Below, piece by piece: positions 26,034 to 34,962 of a stretch of 64,000 nt of DNA (position 1 is its first letter; every line of letters starts with the position of its first letter). This DNA comes from DASQFU01 sp035632955. Lineage in GTDB: Bacteria > Eisenbacteria > RBG-16-71-46. Position numbers and translations under genes: made by a program. The notes under the pieces are model-generated. The model was not told the DNA's origin. It did no database searches and saw only the letters and a list, made by a program, of their open reading frames with translations. The stretch spans positions 16,653 to 80,652 of the forward strand of contig DASQFU010000048.1 in the NCBI GenBank assembly GCA_035632955.1. The letters are read 5' to 3'.

Positions 26034-26848
26034 GCTCACGACTCGACACGCCGCTGACCGCCGCGGAATCCCGCGCGCGCGGGGCGGTGCAATCGCTCCG
26101 GCGTCCGCAGGCTGATCGGGCGTTTCGTGAGCGGCTCGAGCGGGACTTCACGACCGGGCAGGTCGCGGCGCGGCGAACGCTGGTCCTGCTCGCACGCCCG
26201 GCGGTGAGCTGGGCATGGTGGGCGCTGGCGCCGGCCGCCGCGGCGCTCGCGATCGCGATCGGGATCGCGAATCGCGGCCCAGCATGGCGCGTCGTGGAGA
26301 CGCGCGGCGAGGGCATGGTGATCGTCGAAGGCCGCCCGGTGCCGGTGCAACATCTGGCCGGCCGGGCGAAAGGGCTCGCACCGGGCGCGCGCATCACGCT
26401 CACGGGCACGACCGAGATCGAAATCGCGAGCCAGGGCCAGCTCGTGGTTCAGATCACCCCGGGGTCCGAGATCACCTTGCCGCGGCCGCCGGGACGCTGG
26501 TTCGGGCGTACCGGCACGGGCGCGGTGTGGAAGGGCGAGATCCGCGTCACGACCGGGCCGCGCTTTCGCGGCGCGTCGCTCGCGCTCGAAACTCCAGAAG
26601 CCGCGATCGACGTCGTGGGGACGACGTTCGCGGTGATCTGCGAGCGCGCGGGCACGTGCGTCTGCGTGCTGGAAGGGACGGTGCGTGTCGGGCCGAAGGG
26701 CGCCGCCATGAAGCCAGTCGCGCACGGCCGGCGCATGTACGTGTTCAACGACGGGCGTGCGCCGGAAGACGCCGCCATCCGCCCGAACGAGATCGGCAAG
26801 CTGGGCATGTTCCGGGACCAGAACGCGGGAGCCGGCGAAGCGCGCTGA
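26030..26848 (+). CDS. Membrane-anchored FecR-domain protein (likely partner of the ECF sigma factor)
   Basis: 272 residues. A cytoplasmic N-terminal part (~1-58) is followed by one membrane segment (60-80) and a periplasmic FecR-like domain: GEGMVIVEG, GSEITLPRPP, LETPEAAIDVVGTTFAV and CVLEGTVRVG, the core strands of FecR. FecR proteins transmit a signal from an outer-membrane receptor to an ECF sigma factor. Unlike FecR of E. coli, no separate receptor gene is adjacent. Cysteines in ICERAGTCVC could form a disulfide. Translation is coupled to the sigma factor gene. Confidence 0.85.
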   Translation: MSSRLDTPLTAAESRARGAVQSLRRPQADRAFRERLERDFTTGQVAARRTLVLLARPAVSWAWWALAPAAAALAIAIGIANRGPAWRVVETRGEGMVIVEGRPVPVQHLAGRAKGLAPGARITLTGTTEIEIASQGQLVVQITPGSEITLPRPPGRWFGRTGTGAVWKGEIRVTTGPRFRGASLALETPEAAIDVVGTTFAVICERAGTCVCVLEGTVRVGPKGAAMKPVAHGRRMYVFNDGRAPEDAAIRPNEIGKLGMFRDQNAGAGEAR

Positions 26849-26935
26849 GGGTGTCGGCAGATCGGCGGGCGACGAGCGCGTGAGACGGAGCCGGCAGGGA
26901 CCCGGGTGGTCTTACCCGGCGCTCACGCCGCTCGC

Positions 26936-28516
26936 CTACGCCGCCGAACGGTTCTCCGGAGGAGTTGGGTACTGCTCGGCGCTCAACACCCGCCGGATGC
27001 TGCGCTCGGGCGGCACCGGACGCAGCTCCAGGATCTTGTGCGGAGCGAGATGCTCGCCGGCCGCAGTCACCACGATTCGCGCATGCGGCCGCCCCAGGTC
27101 CGCGGCGTTCGGGGCCACGACCAGTGCGATCGAGCCGTCGTCCAGCTCCACCATCTGGCCCGGCGGATAGAACCCGACGGTCTGCACCAGCGCCCATAGC
27201 ATCGCCGGGTCGAACTGTTTCTTCAGCGACCCCAGCATCATGCCGAGCGCCTGATACGGCGTCACCGTTGCGCCGCGCGCGCTGCGATGGGTCTGGAGGC
27301 TCACGTAACAGTCGGCGACCGCGACCAGGCGCGACAACACGCTGGCCGTCCACCGGCCTTGCAGCGCGGGATAGCCGCTGCCGTCCGCCGCCATGTGGTG
27401 CTCGAGCGCGACCCGCATGCAGCGCAGCGTCGTCTGATTCAGCGTCGTCGAGCCGGCGATCAGCCGGGCGCCCTCGGCGGGATGGCGTTCCGCTGCGACC
27501 TGCTCTTCGGGCGTGAACTGCCCGAGCGGATGGCGGATCTGGTCGGCCACGACGTCCTTGCCGACGTCGTGCAGCAGCGCCGCGACGCCGAGATCGGCCA
27601 GCGCGCGCCGGTCCATCTCCAGGTAGTGACCCATGCTGACCGCGACCATGCAAACGTTCACGGCATGGGCGTAGGTGTATTCGTCGTGGTGGGTGAGGCT
27701 CGAAAGCCCGACCACCACCGGCTCGGAAGCGAACGCCCCATCCACGAGCGGCTGGACGACGCGCTTGGCGTGACGCAGCTCGGTTCCGGCTTGTAGGCTC
27801 GTGGTCGTGAGCAGCGAGCGTGCTCCTTGAAGCGCCGCCGAGTAACTCTTGCGCGCGGCGCCGCGCGGCGCGTTCCCGACCACGCCGGGGGTGCCCCCGC
27901 CTTCTTCACCGCCGTGACCACCGGCCGTCGCTGCGCCGCCGGTGGACGGATCCGTCGCGCCGGCCCCGGCGGACTCACTGGCGCCGGCTCCCCAGGCGGG
28001 CCAATCGTATTCGGAGGAATCGTCCGGCGCTTCGGCCGAGGCGTGGATCGCCGGCAGCAGGTGATCGGCGCCCTGGGCCAGGCACGCGGTCAGGAGCTCG
28101 GTGCCTTGATACGTGTCCGACTGCAGGAACAGGCGGAAGAAGATCGAGATCTCTTCGTCGCGCAGGCCCTTCAGCGCCCGGAAGCCGGCGATGCGCCGCC
28201 GCTTGAACTCCTCGAGCACCGACTTGTGGAAGCGCAGGTTGTTCGACTTGAACGGGACGCGCACACCGTTCAGGAACAAATCGTCTTCGAGCGCGACCAG
28301 GACCGCCTCGCCGTGCTCCTCCAGCAGCGGGGTCAGGACCTCGCGGAAGTAGTCGAGCTGGCGCGTGAAGACCTGGTTGCTCATGTCGTACGAGCGACCG
28401 ATGCGCACCATCGACGAGAACCGGAGCAACACCTGGGCGCCAGTCTCGCGCAGCCGTTGATCCGCCGCGGCGGCGGGCGTGCCGTCGCGCGCGGCCGACT
28501 TCGCCGGCACCGTCAC
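26936..28516 (-). CDS. HD-GYP phosphodiesterase-like protein with novel N-terminal domain
   Basis: 526 residues from a GTG at 28516 that overlaps the upstream stop as GTGA. The N-terminal ~180 residues contain a pattern also seen in the partner gene product (DDLFLNGVRV, GFRALKGLRDEE). A Gly/Ala/Thr-rich linker follows (~195-250), then a complete HD-GYP core: LLHDVGKDVVAD (His and Asp near residue 314), HPAEGARLI, EHHMAADGSGYP with intact GYP, and VAVADCYVSL. HD-GYP enzymes hydrolyse cyclic-di-GMP. The window also encodes a PilZ-domain protein, a typical c-di-GMP receptor. The same frame is open far upstream, but that part is antisense noise inside the HEAT gene. Confidence 0.85.
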   Translation of the reverse strand: MTVPAKSAARDGTPAAAADQRLRETGAQVLLRFSSMVRIGRSYDMSNQVFTRQLDYFREVLTPLLEEHGEAVLVALEDDLFLNGVRVPFKSNNLRFHKSVLEEFKRRRIAGFRALKGLRDEEISIFFRLFLQSDTYQGTELLTACLAQGADHLLPAIHASAEAPDDSSEYDWPAWGAGASESAGAGATDPSTGGAATAGGHGGEEGGGTPGVVGNAPRGAARKSYSAALQGARSLLTTTSLQAGTELRHAKRVVQPLVDGAFASEPVVVGLSSLTHHDEYTYAHAVNVCMVAVSMGHYLEMDRRALADLGVAALLHDVGKDVVADQIRHPLGQFTPEEQVAAERHPAEGARLIAGSTTLNQTTLRCMRVALEHHMAADGSGYPALQGRWTASVLSRLVAVADCYVSLQTHRSARGATVTPYQALGMMLGSLKKQFDPAMLWALVQTVGFYPPGQMVELDDGSIALVVAPNAADLGRPHARIVVTAAGEHLAPHKILELRPVPPERSIRRVLSAEQYPTPPENRSAA

Positions 28517-30282
28517 GGCTGGCTCCGGATGGCCATGCCTTCGAGGCAGGCGCTGCGCACCGCTTCGCTGCGCGAGCGCACCCCCGCCTGGAGGGCGGCG
28601 GTCGCCTTCGGCGTGCCGATCCTCTGCAACGTGCGGGCGGCGGCGACGCGCTGCAGGGTGCGGCGCGCGAACCAGCCGCCGCGATGGAGCAGGGCTTCCA
28701 GCGCGGGCACCGCCTCGTCTCCCGCCACTTCGCCGAGCGCGCCGAACAACGCTCGCTGGTTCTCTTCGTTGCGCGACTCGAAGTCGGGCGCTTCGACCTG
28801 GTGAAGAATCGCGCTCGCGACTTCGGGGTCCTTCTGGCGGGCGAGCATGTTGAGGCTCGCGGCGAGGAGCTGTGGATCGCGCGTGTCGAGCTGGCCGATC
28901 AGGATCGGCCGGCGCGCATCGGCCGGCACCGAACCCAAGGATTGCACGACTTGTCGGCGCACGCGCGGCTCGGGATGGAACGCGGCCGCGCGCAGCAGGC
29001 TGACGACCCCAGGGCCGCCGATCTGCCCGAGCACGAACACCGTGTTGCGCACGACGTACCAGCGCGAGTCGGCGAGGTAGGGCGCCAGCAGCTCGGGGTG
29101 ATCGTTGCATAGGTAGCAGAGCATGGTGCAGGCCGCCGCGCGGGTCCGGCTCTTCTGTGCATAGGCCATGACCGCGCACGCGAGGTCCAGCGCCGGCTGG
29201 CCAACGCCGACCGCGAGCGCCGAGAACTGCGCCTGATCCGGGGCTTCCGACTCGTCGAGCTGCTCGGTGATCTGCTCGCTGTCGAGCGCGGAGATCGCCG
29301 CCGCCAGCGTGCCGTCCGTCACTGAGCCGTCGGGATCGAACTCGCGCAGCAGCGCGAACGCGCGTTGCGCCTCGTCCCAAGCGCAGCTCTGAATCGCGCC
29401 CGCGAGCCAGTTCGCGGCCGCGTGAGCAAAGACGTTCCGGCTCTCCGGGGTCGGGTTCAGGCCGTGCAGCAAGCGCAGCAGCTCGGGCGCCTGATCGCTC
29501 CAGGGAGTCGCCCGCTCGCTTGCCCATTCCGTGAGGAACCGAGTGCGCGCGAACTGCATCGTCGGCAGGATCGCCTGGTAGGCCGCGGGCACTTCGACCG
29601 ACGCTTCCGGAAGGTGCCAGTCGTCGAAGCTGTCGCGATGCAGGCCCTGAGCGACGTTCGAAACCTGGCCGAGGTCGGCGCGGATCTCGGCGCCGCTCGG
29701 CGACCACGCGTAAGCCAGTCCTTGCCGGCCACCGCCACCGCTGCCGGTCGGCCGGCGCGACGACAGGTAGATGGTCTGCTCGGCCGGCACGGCTTCGATC
29801 TGGAGGTACACCGTGTTGGCCTGCCAGAGCAGCGTCACCAGATCGTCCTGCGTCTGAGGACCGACGCCGGTCAGCAGCAGCGCTTCGAACAGCGCCTCGA
29901 ACTCGTGGCGGGGCAATCCCGGCTGAAAGGCGAGGCCGCGCACGCCGTCGCGGTAGAGCTGGAACGGCAGTGGATTCCTTCGGCTGGTCTCGGCCTCTGC
30001 GCTCGCGTCTTCCGCCGGGCGGACGACCGGCTCGTCGCCGAGGAAGATCTCGTTCGACGTCACCCGGAACGCCCACAGGCCGTGGATGCTCAGATCTTCA
30101 CTCAGCATCTGGAAGAGATGATCTCGAGCGGCCTGAGCGATCGCGTTCTCGGCGCGATAGAGACGGCAGGTCTTCAGCGTGCGCGCGAGCTGGCGGAACC
30201 AGCGCGTCGCGGCTTGCGCCGATGCGGATAGCTGCAGGAAACTCAGATTCCGAGTTGGATTGGTCTCGGGTGTGGTCGTCAT
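28513..30282 (-). CDS. HEAT-repeat protein sharing an N-terminal domain with its HD-GYP partner
   Basis: 589 residues. The N-terminal ~150 residues include LYRAENAIAQAARDHLFQML, SNEIFLGDEPVV and LYRDGVRGLAFQPGL, a layout echoed in the downstream HD-GYP protein (NQVFTRQLDYFREVL, DDLFLNGVRV, IAGFRALKGL). From ~380 onward it consists of HEAT/armadillo-like helical pairs (RWYVVRNTVFVLGQIG, EPRVRRQVVQSLGSV, GWFARRTLQRVAAARTL), a scaffold for protein or ligand binding. No enzyme motif is seen. The GTGA overlap with the HD-GYP gene implies coupled synthesis and probably a complex. It is divergent from the rpmH operon. Confidence 0.75.
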   Translation of the reverse strand: MTTTPETNPTRNLSFLQLSASAQAATRWFRQLARTLKTCRLYRAENAIAQAARDHLFQMLSEDLSIHGLWAFRVTSNEIFLGDEPVVRPAEDASAEAETSRRNPLPFQLYRDGVRGLAFQPGLPRHEFEALFEALLLTGVGPQTQDDLVTLLWQANTVYLQIEAVPAEQTIYLSSRRPTGSGGGGRQGLAYAWSPSGAEIRADLGQVSNVAQGLHRDSFDDWHLPEASVEVPAAYQAILPTMQFARTRFLTEWASERATPWSDQAPELLRLLHGLNPTPESRNVFAHAAANWLAGAIQSCAWDEAQRAFALLREFDPDGSVTDGTLAAAISALDSEQITEQLDESEAPDQAQFSALAVGVGQPALDLACAVMAYAQKSRTRAAACTMLCYLCNDHPELLAPYLADSRWYVVRNTVFVLGQIGGPGVVSLLRAAAFHPEPRVRRQVVQSLGSVPADARRPILIGQLDTRDPQLLAASLNMLARQKDPEVASAILHQVEAPDFESRNEENQRALFGALGEVAGDEAVPALEALLHRGGWFARRTLQRVAAARTLQRIGTPKATAALQAGVRSRSEAVRSACLEGMAIRSQP

Positions 30283-30487
30283 CCCATTGCCTCACCTGCG
30301 ACCGAGCGGGTGCGATCGGGCACGCCGGGCCTGTGACGGCGCACCGGCGTCCAGGTGCGTGCGCTGCTCGGGGTCACGCGTGGTATCGGCAACCAGCGCA
30401 GGACTTTTTAGCTCGCAGGCGTTGGGGGACCAGCGCCTGCCGTCGGCTCGGCGCCACGGCTCCTGCGGGACGGGGGGCCGCGGCTGC

Positions 30488-30516
30488 TTGACTGGGCGCG
30501 CGGCAGTGTCTAACCT
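30488..30516 (+). promoter_or_regulatory. rpmH: Candidate promoter of the rpmH operon
   Basis: TTGACT (30488-30493, five of six consensus matches), a 17-base spacer, and TAACCT (30511-30516, three of six). It lies 51 bases upstream of the rpmH start, in the divergent gap to the HEAT gene. The -10 match is modest. Confidence 0.45.
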
Positions 30517-30566
30517 GCCTCTCTTCCCTCGCCGTAACTCATTGCAGACACGAGGACTCTTCGCAC

Positions 30567-30710
30567 ATGAAGCGGACGTACCGTCCCCGCAATCGTCACC
30601 GGAAGAAGACCCACGGGTTTCGCGCTCGGATGAAGAGTAAGAGCGGCCGCAAGATAATTTCCGCCCGCCGCAAGCAGGGTCGCAAGCGCCTGACGGTTTC
30701 CAGCAGCTGA
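30567..30710 (+). CDS. rpmH: 50S ribosomal protein L34
   Basis: 47 residues beginning MKRTYRPRNRHRKKTHGFR and containing RMKSKSGRKIISARRKQGRKRL, a full-length, strongly conserved L34. GAGGA precedes the ATG. It starts the cluster rpmH-rnpA-yidD-yidC found near the chromosome origin in most bacteria. dnaA, the usual divergent neighbour, is missing here, replaced by the HEAT/HD-GYP pair. Confidence 0.98.
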   Translation: MKRTYRPRNRHRKKTHGFRARMKSKSGRKIISARRKQGRKRLTVSSS

Positions 30711-30822
30711 ACCCCGGGTCCACCACACCTTGCAGCTTGTTCACGCAGGCCCCGCGCTCGGACTCGGGCGCGGGTCTCTCGTTCCCCTCCTCGGCGTGAC
30801 GCCAGGCCCCCGACGGCCGACC

Positions 30823-31209
30823 ATGAGCGCCCAGCATCCGGAACGACTCGCCCGCTGCCACCGGATGACGCGTACCCTGGATTTCGCGTCGATTCGCGCG
30901 CGCGGCATCGCGTATCGCGGACGTCACTGCCTGGTGCTCGCACTCGCTTTGCCGGGCGAGACGACGCGCGTCGCGTTCGTCGCGAGTCGCAAGTCGGTCG
31001 GCGGCGCCGTGCAGCGCAATCGCGCGCGTCGGCGGTTGCGTGAGATCGTGCGGCGGCGCTGGCTGCGCGTGCCACCCACGGGCTACCTGCTCATGTTCGT
31101 CGCGTTGCGCGGCATCCTCGCCGCGCCGCACCAGGAGCTGGCGAGCGACGTCGAGCGCGTGCTGGCCGCCGCCGGAGCTCTGGCCCCGATCGCGCCGGTC
31201 GAGGACTGA
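30823..31209 (+). CDS. rnpA: Ribonuclease P protein component
   Basis: 128 residues from the ATG at 30823. The hallmark basic helix is present in RKSVGGAVQRNRARRRLRE, where RNR is the RNase P RNA-binding motif, and FVASRKSVGGAV precedes it as in all RnpA proteins. It assists the catalytic RNA in trimming tRNA 5' leaders. An in-frame frame extends back to 30730 but lacks similarity to the family. The next gene, yidD, begins two bases after the stop. Confidence 0.95.
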   Translation: MSAQHPERLARCHRMTRTLDFASIRARGIAYRGRHCLVLALALPGETTRVAFVASRKSVGGAVQRNRARRRLREIVRRRWLRVPPTGYLLMFVALRGILAAPHQELASDVERVLAAAGALAPIAPVED

Positions 31210-31210
31210 C

Positions 31211-31420
31211 GTGCGAGCGCTTGCCGGGTTCGCGATTCGCCTCTATCAACGCTTTGCGCCGCCGTTGCTCCGTGGCGCATGCCGCTACACGCCGAGCTGT
31301 TCCTCGTATTCGCGGGAGGCGATCGAGCGTCACGGACTCTGGCGCGGGCTCGGGTTCGCGCTCCAACGTCTGGCGCGCTGCCATCCGCTCGGCTCGAGCG
31401 GCTACGATCCGGTGCCGTGA
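31211..31420 (+). CDS. yidD: Membrane protein insertion efficiency factor
   Basis: 69 residues from a GTG at 31211, one base after the rnpA stop codon. The conserved YidD core is present: IRLYQRFAPPLL, CRYTPSCSSYSREAIERHG, RLARCHPLGSSGYDPVP. It is a small amphipathic protein at the inner face of the membrane that helps YidC insert proteins. It is followed two bases later by yidC. Confidence 0.95.
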   Translation: MRALAGFAIRLYQRFAPPLLRGACRYTPSCSSYSREAIERHGLWRGLGFALQRLARCHPLGSSGYDPVP

Positions 31421-31422
31421 GG

Positions 31423-33231
31423 ATGGAACGCCGCACCCTGATCGTCGTTTTGGCGTGCCTCGCCTTGATGTTCGCCTATCCGTTCCTGCTCAAGTCGTTC
31501 GGACTCGATCGCTATCTCCGTCGCACGCCGCCGCCGCCGGCTGCGGTGGACACCGCGCGCGTCACCGGCGCGACGGACGCCCCGGTCTCCGACACCGCGG
31601 CTCCGATCGCGCCGCCAGTTCCGAGCGCCCAGCTCGGCGCGGTCCCGGTCCGGGCGGCGCAGGCGGAGCTGGAGCGGACGCTCCACATCGACACGCCGCT
31701 CTATCGCGCCGAGTTCTCGAACCGCGGCGCACGCCTGGTGGCCGTCGAGCTGAAACGCTACGCGGCCGCGCACGGCACCGAGCGTCCCGCGCGCCCGGAC
31801 CGCAATGCCGAGGTTCCGGCGGCCGACCGCGTCGTGCTGGCCGGCGGCCCGTCGCTCGCCCTCGATCTCGGAGCGGGTGGCGCGCGCCGTTCGCTCGCCG
31901 ATGCCGCGTATGCGGTGCAGGAGAGTCTGGACGCAGCGGGCATGACACGGTCGCTTACGTTCACGCTGCGCGACGCCGAGGGGCTGTTCGTGCGCCAGAC
32001 CTTCCGCGTCCGACCGGACGGCTACGCCCTCGACCTCGACGTCGAGATTCGCGGCGTTCCGGCCGGTTGGCGGGTGGCCGACTATTCGCTGACGGCGCGC
32101 TCGTGGCCGCTCGTCAACGAGTCGAACGCGATGGACGACGCCCGCTCACTGCGCGCCACCAGTCTGGTCGGCACCAATCTCCACCGCGAAGGCATGGGTG
32201 GAATCAAGCGCGCGCCGCGAGTCTTCGACGGCGCCGCGACCCTGGCCGCGGTGCAGACCCGCTACTTCGTGGGCGCGGTCGCGGTCGCCCAGGCGACCGG
32301 CCGGAGCGTGATCTCGCAGTCCGAGGTACGGCGCCTGGACCCGGGGCTGCTCGGGCGCATGCCGCAGGGCAGCCCGGTCACGCAGGAAGTCGCGGTCAAC
32401 ACGCTGGTGGTGGGATTGCCCGGAGAAACCAATCCGCTCAACCGCTTCGTCGTCTACTTCGGACCCGGCGAGTACATCCGGCTCGCGCGGCTCGGGCACG
32501 GCCTCGATCGGCTCGTCGATCTCGGATGGGCGTGGATCACGCCGTTCAGCAAGGCGCTGCTCCAGCTCCTGGTCTGGCTCCATGGCCTGCTCAAGAACTA
32601 TGGCGTCGCGATCGTTCTGCTCGCGACCCTGGTCCGCGTCGCGCTCCACCCGCTCAACATGATGAGCATGAAGAGCATGCGCTCGATGCAGCGACTGCAG
32701 CCGGAGATGGAGCGGATCAAGGTGAAATACAAGAACGATCCGCAGGCGATGAACACGGCGGTGATGGCGCTCTACAAAGAGAACAAGGTGAACCCCGCGG
32801 GCGGGTGCCTGCCGATCCTGCTTCAGATGCCGTTGTTCATCGCCCTCTACTCGGTGCTGTTCAACGCGATCGAGCTCAGGCAGGCGCCGTTCGCGGCCTG
32901 GATCCAGGATCTGTCCGCGCCCGATCACCTGTTCTCGATCGGTCCGTTTCCGATCCGCGTTCTGCCCCTGGTGATGACCGGCAGCGGGCTCCTGTCGCAG
33001 AAGCTGACGCCGACCGACCCGCGTCAGGCGCCGACCATGTACCTGATGAACGTGATGATGCTGGTGTTCTTCTACAACCTGCCGTCCGGGCTGGTGCTGT
33101 ACTGGACGGTGATGAACCTGCTGACCGCGCTCCAGCAGTGGATGGTGCTGCGGGATGACGGGCCGGCCGCACCGGCCCCCGCCCTGGCGGCCAGCGCCAG
33201 ACCGGTGGCCAAGAAAGCCTCCGGGAAGTAA
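31423..33231 (+). CDS. yidC: Membrane protein insertase
   Basis: 602 residues from the ATG at 31423, two bases after yidD. It has an N-terminal anchor (TLIVVLACLALMFAYPFLL), a large periplasmic domain (~60-340) typical of diderm YidC proteins, and the C-terminal five-helix insertase module: TLVRVALHPLNMMSMKSM with the functional arginine, CLPILLQMPLFIALYSVLF, and PSGLVLYWTVMNLLTALQQW. It inserts and folds inner-membrane proteins alone or with SecYEG. The periplasmic domain argues for an outer-membrane-bearing organism. It is co-transcribed with rpmH, rnpA and yidD. Confidence 0.97.
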   Translation: MERRTLIVVLACLALMFAYPFLLKSFGLDRYLRRTPPPPAAVDTARVTGATDAPVSDTAAPIAPPVPSAQLGAVPVRAAQAELERTLHIDTPLYRAEFSNRGARLVAVELKRYAAAHGTERPARPDRNAEVPAADRVVLAGGPSLALDLGAGGARRSLADAAYAVQESLDAAGMTRSLTFTLRDAEGLFVRQTFRVRPDGYALDLDVEIRGVPAGWRVADYSLTARSWPLVNESNAMDDARSLRATSLVGTNLHREGMGGIKRAPRVFDGAATLAAVQTRYFVGAVAVAQATGRSVISQSEVRRLDPGLLGRMPQGSPVTQEVAVNTLVVGLPGETNPLNRFVVYFGPGEYIRLARLGHGLDRLVDLGWAWITPFSKALLQLLVWLHGLLKNYGVAIVLLATLVRVALHPLNMMSMKSMRSMQRLQPEMERIKVKYKNDPQAMNTAVMALYKENKVNPAGGCLPILLQMPLFIALYSVLFNAIELRQAPFAAWIQDLSAPDHLFSIGPFPIRVLPLVMTGSGLLSQKLTPTDPRQAPTMYLMNVMMLVFFYNLPSGLVLYWTVMNLLTALQQWMVLRDDGPAAPAPALAASARPVAKKASGK

Positions 33232-33377
33232 TCTAGGACTCCATACCCACGGCGGCCGCCGGCAGCGGAACCCTGGTTCTGCGCCGTGATCGGTCGCACA
33301 ACGATGGTTCGCGACGCGCAACCGCGCGGGTCCCCTCGAGGTTCGCACTCCCGCGCCGCGCATGCAGAGGTCGAAAC

Positions 33378-34856
33378 ATGGAGCCCAAAGGCTCGATCTT
33401 CGAGGGCAAGACTCTCGATGACGCCGTTCGCAAAGGTTTGGACGCACTCGGCTTGTCCCGAGCGGAAGTGATGATCACGGTCATGGAGGAAGGCTCGGGC
33501 GGCTTCCTCGGCATTGGCGCCCGCCCGTATCGCGTGCGTGTCATGGCGCGCCCGGGCGGCGCTCTCCCCGAATCCGACGATCGCGGCGGGCGTGGCCGGC
33601 CCCGTTCCGGCCGCAGCGACCGCCAAGACCGCGGGGAATCGCGAGGCCGACCGCGTGGCGAAGGTGGTCGCGGCGGCTCCGAACGCCCGCGCCGCGAGCG
33701 GGCGGGAACCACGGCGCGCAGCCGCGAGGAGCGTCCGGCCGGAGATTCCAGACGCCGCGCGGGCGCGGATGCGCGGTCGCGAGACGAGCGCCCGAGCGTC
33801 GAGCCCCGGCCACGAGGCGAGCGAGGCGGCGGCGAGATGCGCCCGCGAGCCGAGCGGTCGGGCGTCGAGCCGCGATCGCGTGGTGAGCGGCCCGACAGCG
33901 ATTCCCGATCGCGGGATGAGCGGCCGAGTGGTGAGTTCCGATCGCGTGGTGAGCGGCCGGACAGCGATTCCCGATCGCGTGGTGAGCGGCCGAGTGGCGA
34001 GTTCCAATCGCGCGGTGAGCGCGGTCGGCCCGAGGCTCGACCGCGCGACGAGGCGCAGGGCGCCGATCGGTACCGGAGAGAGGCCCAACCTCCGGCGCCC
34101 ACTGCGAGCGGACCGATAGACGAATCGGCCGAGCCGGGTGAGGGGCCCCGACGCCGGCGGCGCCGCGGTCGTCGCGGTCGCGGGGGCGGAGACTTCGAGG
34201 CCACGCCGCGTCCAGACGCGCGCTCGGAGACCGCGCTCGCCACGGCGCCGATCGCCGAACCGATGGAAGACGCCGAGTCCGGGCGCGAGGACGCGGGCCA
34301 TTTGCCGCGTTCTCGTGACGAGGAATCCGGTCGTCGGCCGCGTCCCCGTGACGACGAGTCCCCCGGGATGTCGAGCGAAGCGCTGACGGAGCTCGCCGAG
34401 CGGGCGACCCGCGATCTGCTGAAGGCGATGGGATTCGATGGTCAGGTGACCGGGAAGGCAGACGGCACGACCGTCGAGGTGACGGCCGAAGTGTCCGACG
34501 ACGAAGAGCTCCTGACCGGTCGCAAGGGGGAAACTCGCCAGGCGCTCCAGCATTTGCTCACTCGGATGATCAACCGGGGCGAGGGATCGCGCTACCACTT
34601 GCAGCTCGAGATCAACGACTTCTGGCAGCGGCGTGAAACCGAGCTGGAGGCAATCGCCAAGGGGCTGGCGGAAGAGGCCCTCTCGGGGCAATCGGAAGTT
34701 CTCACGGAGTACCTCAACGCCCAGGAGCGGCGCATCATTCACGTCACGCTGCGCGAGGACTCGCGCGTGAAGACCTACGCGATCGGCGAGGGGCTCATCA
34801 AGAAAGTGGCGGTGGCTCCCGCCGACTTTCCCGAAGGCGTGAGATCCGAGCCTTAA
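33378..34856 (+). CDS. jag: Jag/KhpB RNA-binding protein with long Arg-rich repetitive linker
   Basis: 492 residues, about twice the usual length. The N-terminal Jag-N domain (FEGKTLDDAVRKGLDALGL, GSGGFLGIGARPYRVRV) is followed by a ~270-residue low-complexity linker of RSRGERP-type units, including two tandem 22-residue copies, and then by the KH domain (LLTGRKGETRQALQHLL, a variant GXXG loop) and the R3H domain (QERRIIHVTL, near the C-terminus). In Gram-positive bacteria KhpB with KhpA binds RNA and controls cell elongation. The linker is rich in Arg, Ser and Glu and probably disordered. An AGAGG-type ribosome site precedes the ATG. A terminator follows, separating it from mnmE. Confidence 0.9.
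   Translation: MEPKGSIFEGKTLDDAVRKGLDALGLSRAEVMITVMEEGSGGFLGIGARPYRVRVMARPGGALPESDDRGGRGRPRSGRSDRQDRGESRGRPRGEGGRGGSERPRRERAGTTARSREERPAGDSRRRAGADARSRDERPSVEPRPRGERGGGEMRPRAERSGVEPRSRGERPDSDSRSRDERPSGEFRSRGERPDSDSRSRGERPSGEFQSRGERGRPEARPRDEAQGADRYRREAQPPAPTASGPIDESAEPGEGPRRRRRRGRRGRGGGDFEATPRPDARSETALATAPIAEPMEDAESGREDAGHLPRSRDEESGRRPRPRDDESPGMSSEALTELAERATRDLLKAMGFDGQVTGKADGTTVEVTAEVSDDEELLTGRKGETRQALQHLLTRMINRGEGSRYHLQLEINDFWQRRETELEAIAKGLAEEALSGQSEVLTEYLNAQERRIIHVTLREDSRVKTYAIGEGLIKKVAVAPADFPEGVRSEP
33874..34005 (+). repeat. Two tandem 66-bp repeats inside jag
   Basis: Starting GATCGCGTGGTGAGCGGCC at 33874 and again at 33940, two 66-base copies differ at only a few positions. They encode two 22-residue units (S-R-G-E-R-P-D-S-D-S-R-S-R-x-E-R-P-S-G-E-F-x). 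Similar 11-residue half-units surround them, showing expansion of a disordered linker. Confidence 0.85.
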
Positions 34857-34879
34857 GCCCGGATCCGAGCGATGTCTTG

Positions 34880-34910
34880 CGCCGGGCTCGCGTCAGGGGC
34901 CCGGCGTTTT
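34880..34910 (+). terminator. Intrinsic terminator between jag and mnmE
   Basis: CGCCGGGC (34880-34887) pairs with GCCCGGCG (34899-34906), followed by TTTT. It lies 23 bases after the jag stop and ends the rpmH-jag transcript, so mnmE needs its own promoter or read-through. Confidence 0.75.
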
Positions 34911-34962
34911 GCATGAGCGCCCGCGGGGGGTTCGCCGTGTTCGCGCTCGATTGGGAGCATGC

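Noticed and set aside
28517..30076. Upstream extension of the HD-GYP frame (would give over 1,000 residues)
   Set aside because: The extra part is antisense-like Arg/Ala-rich sequence overlapping the HEAT gene frame; the GTGA overlap gives a clean start at 28516.
30340..30566. Search for an oriC with DnaA boxes upstream of rpmH
   Set aside because: No TTATCCACA-type boxes are clustered there, and dnaA is not adjacent.
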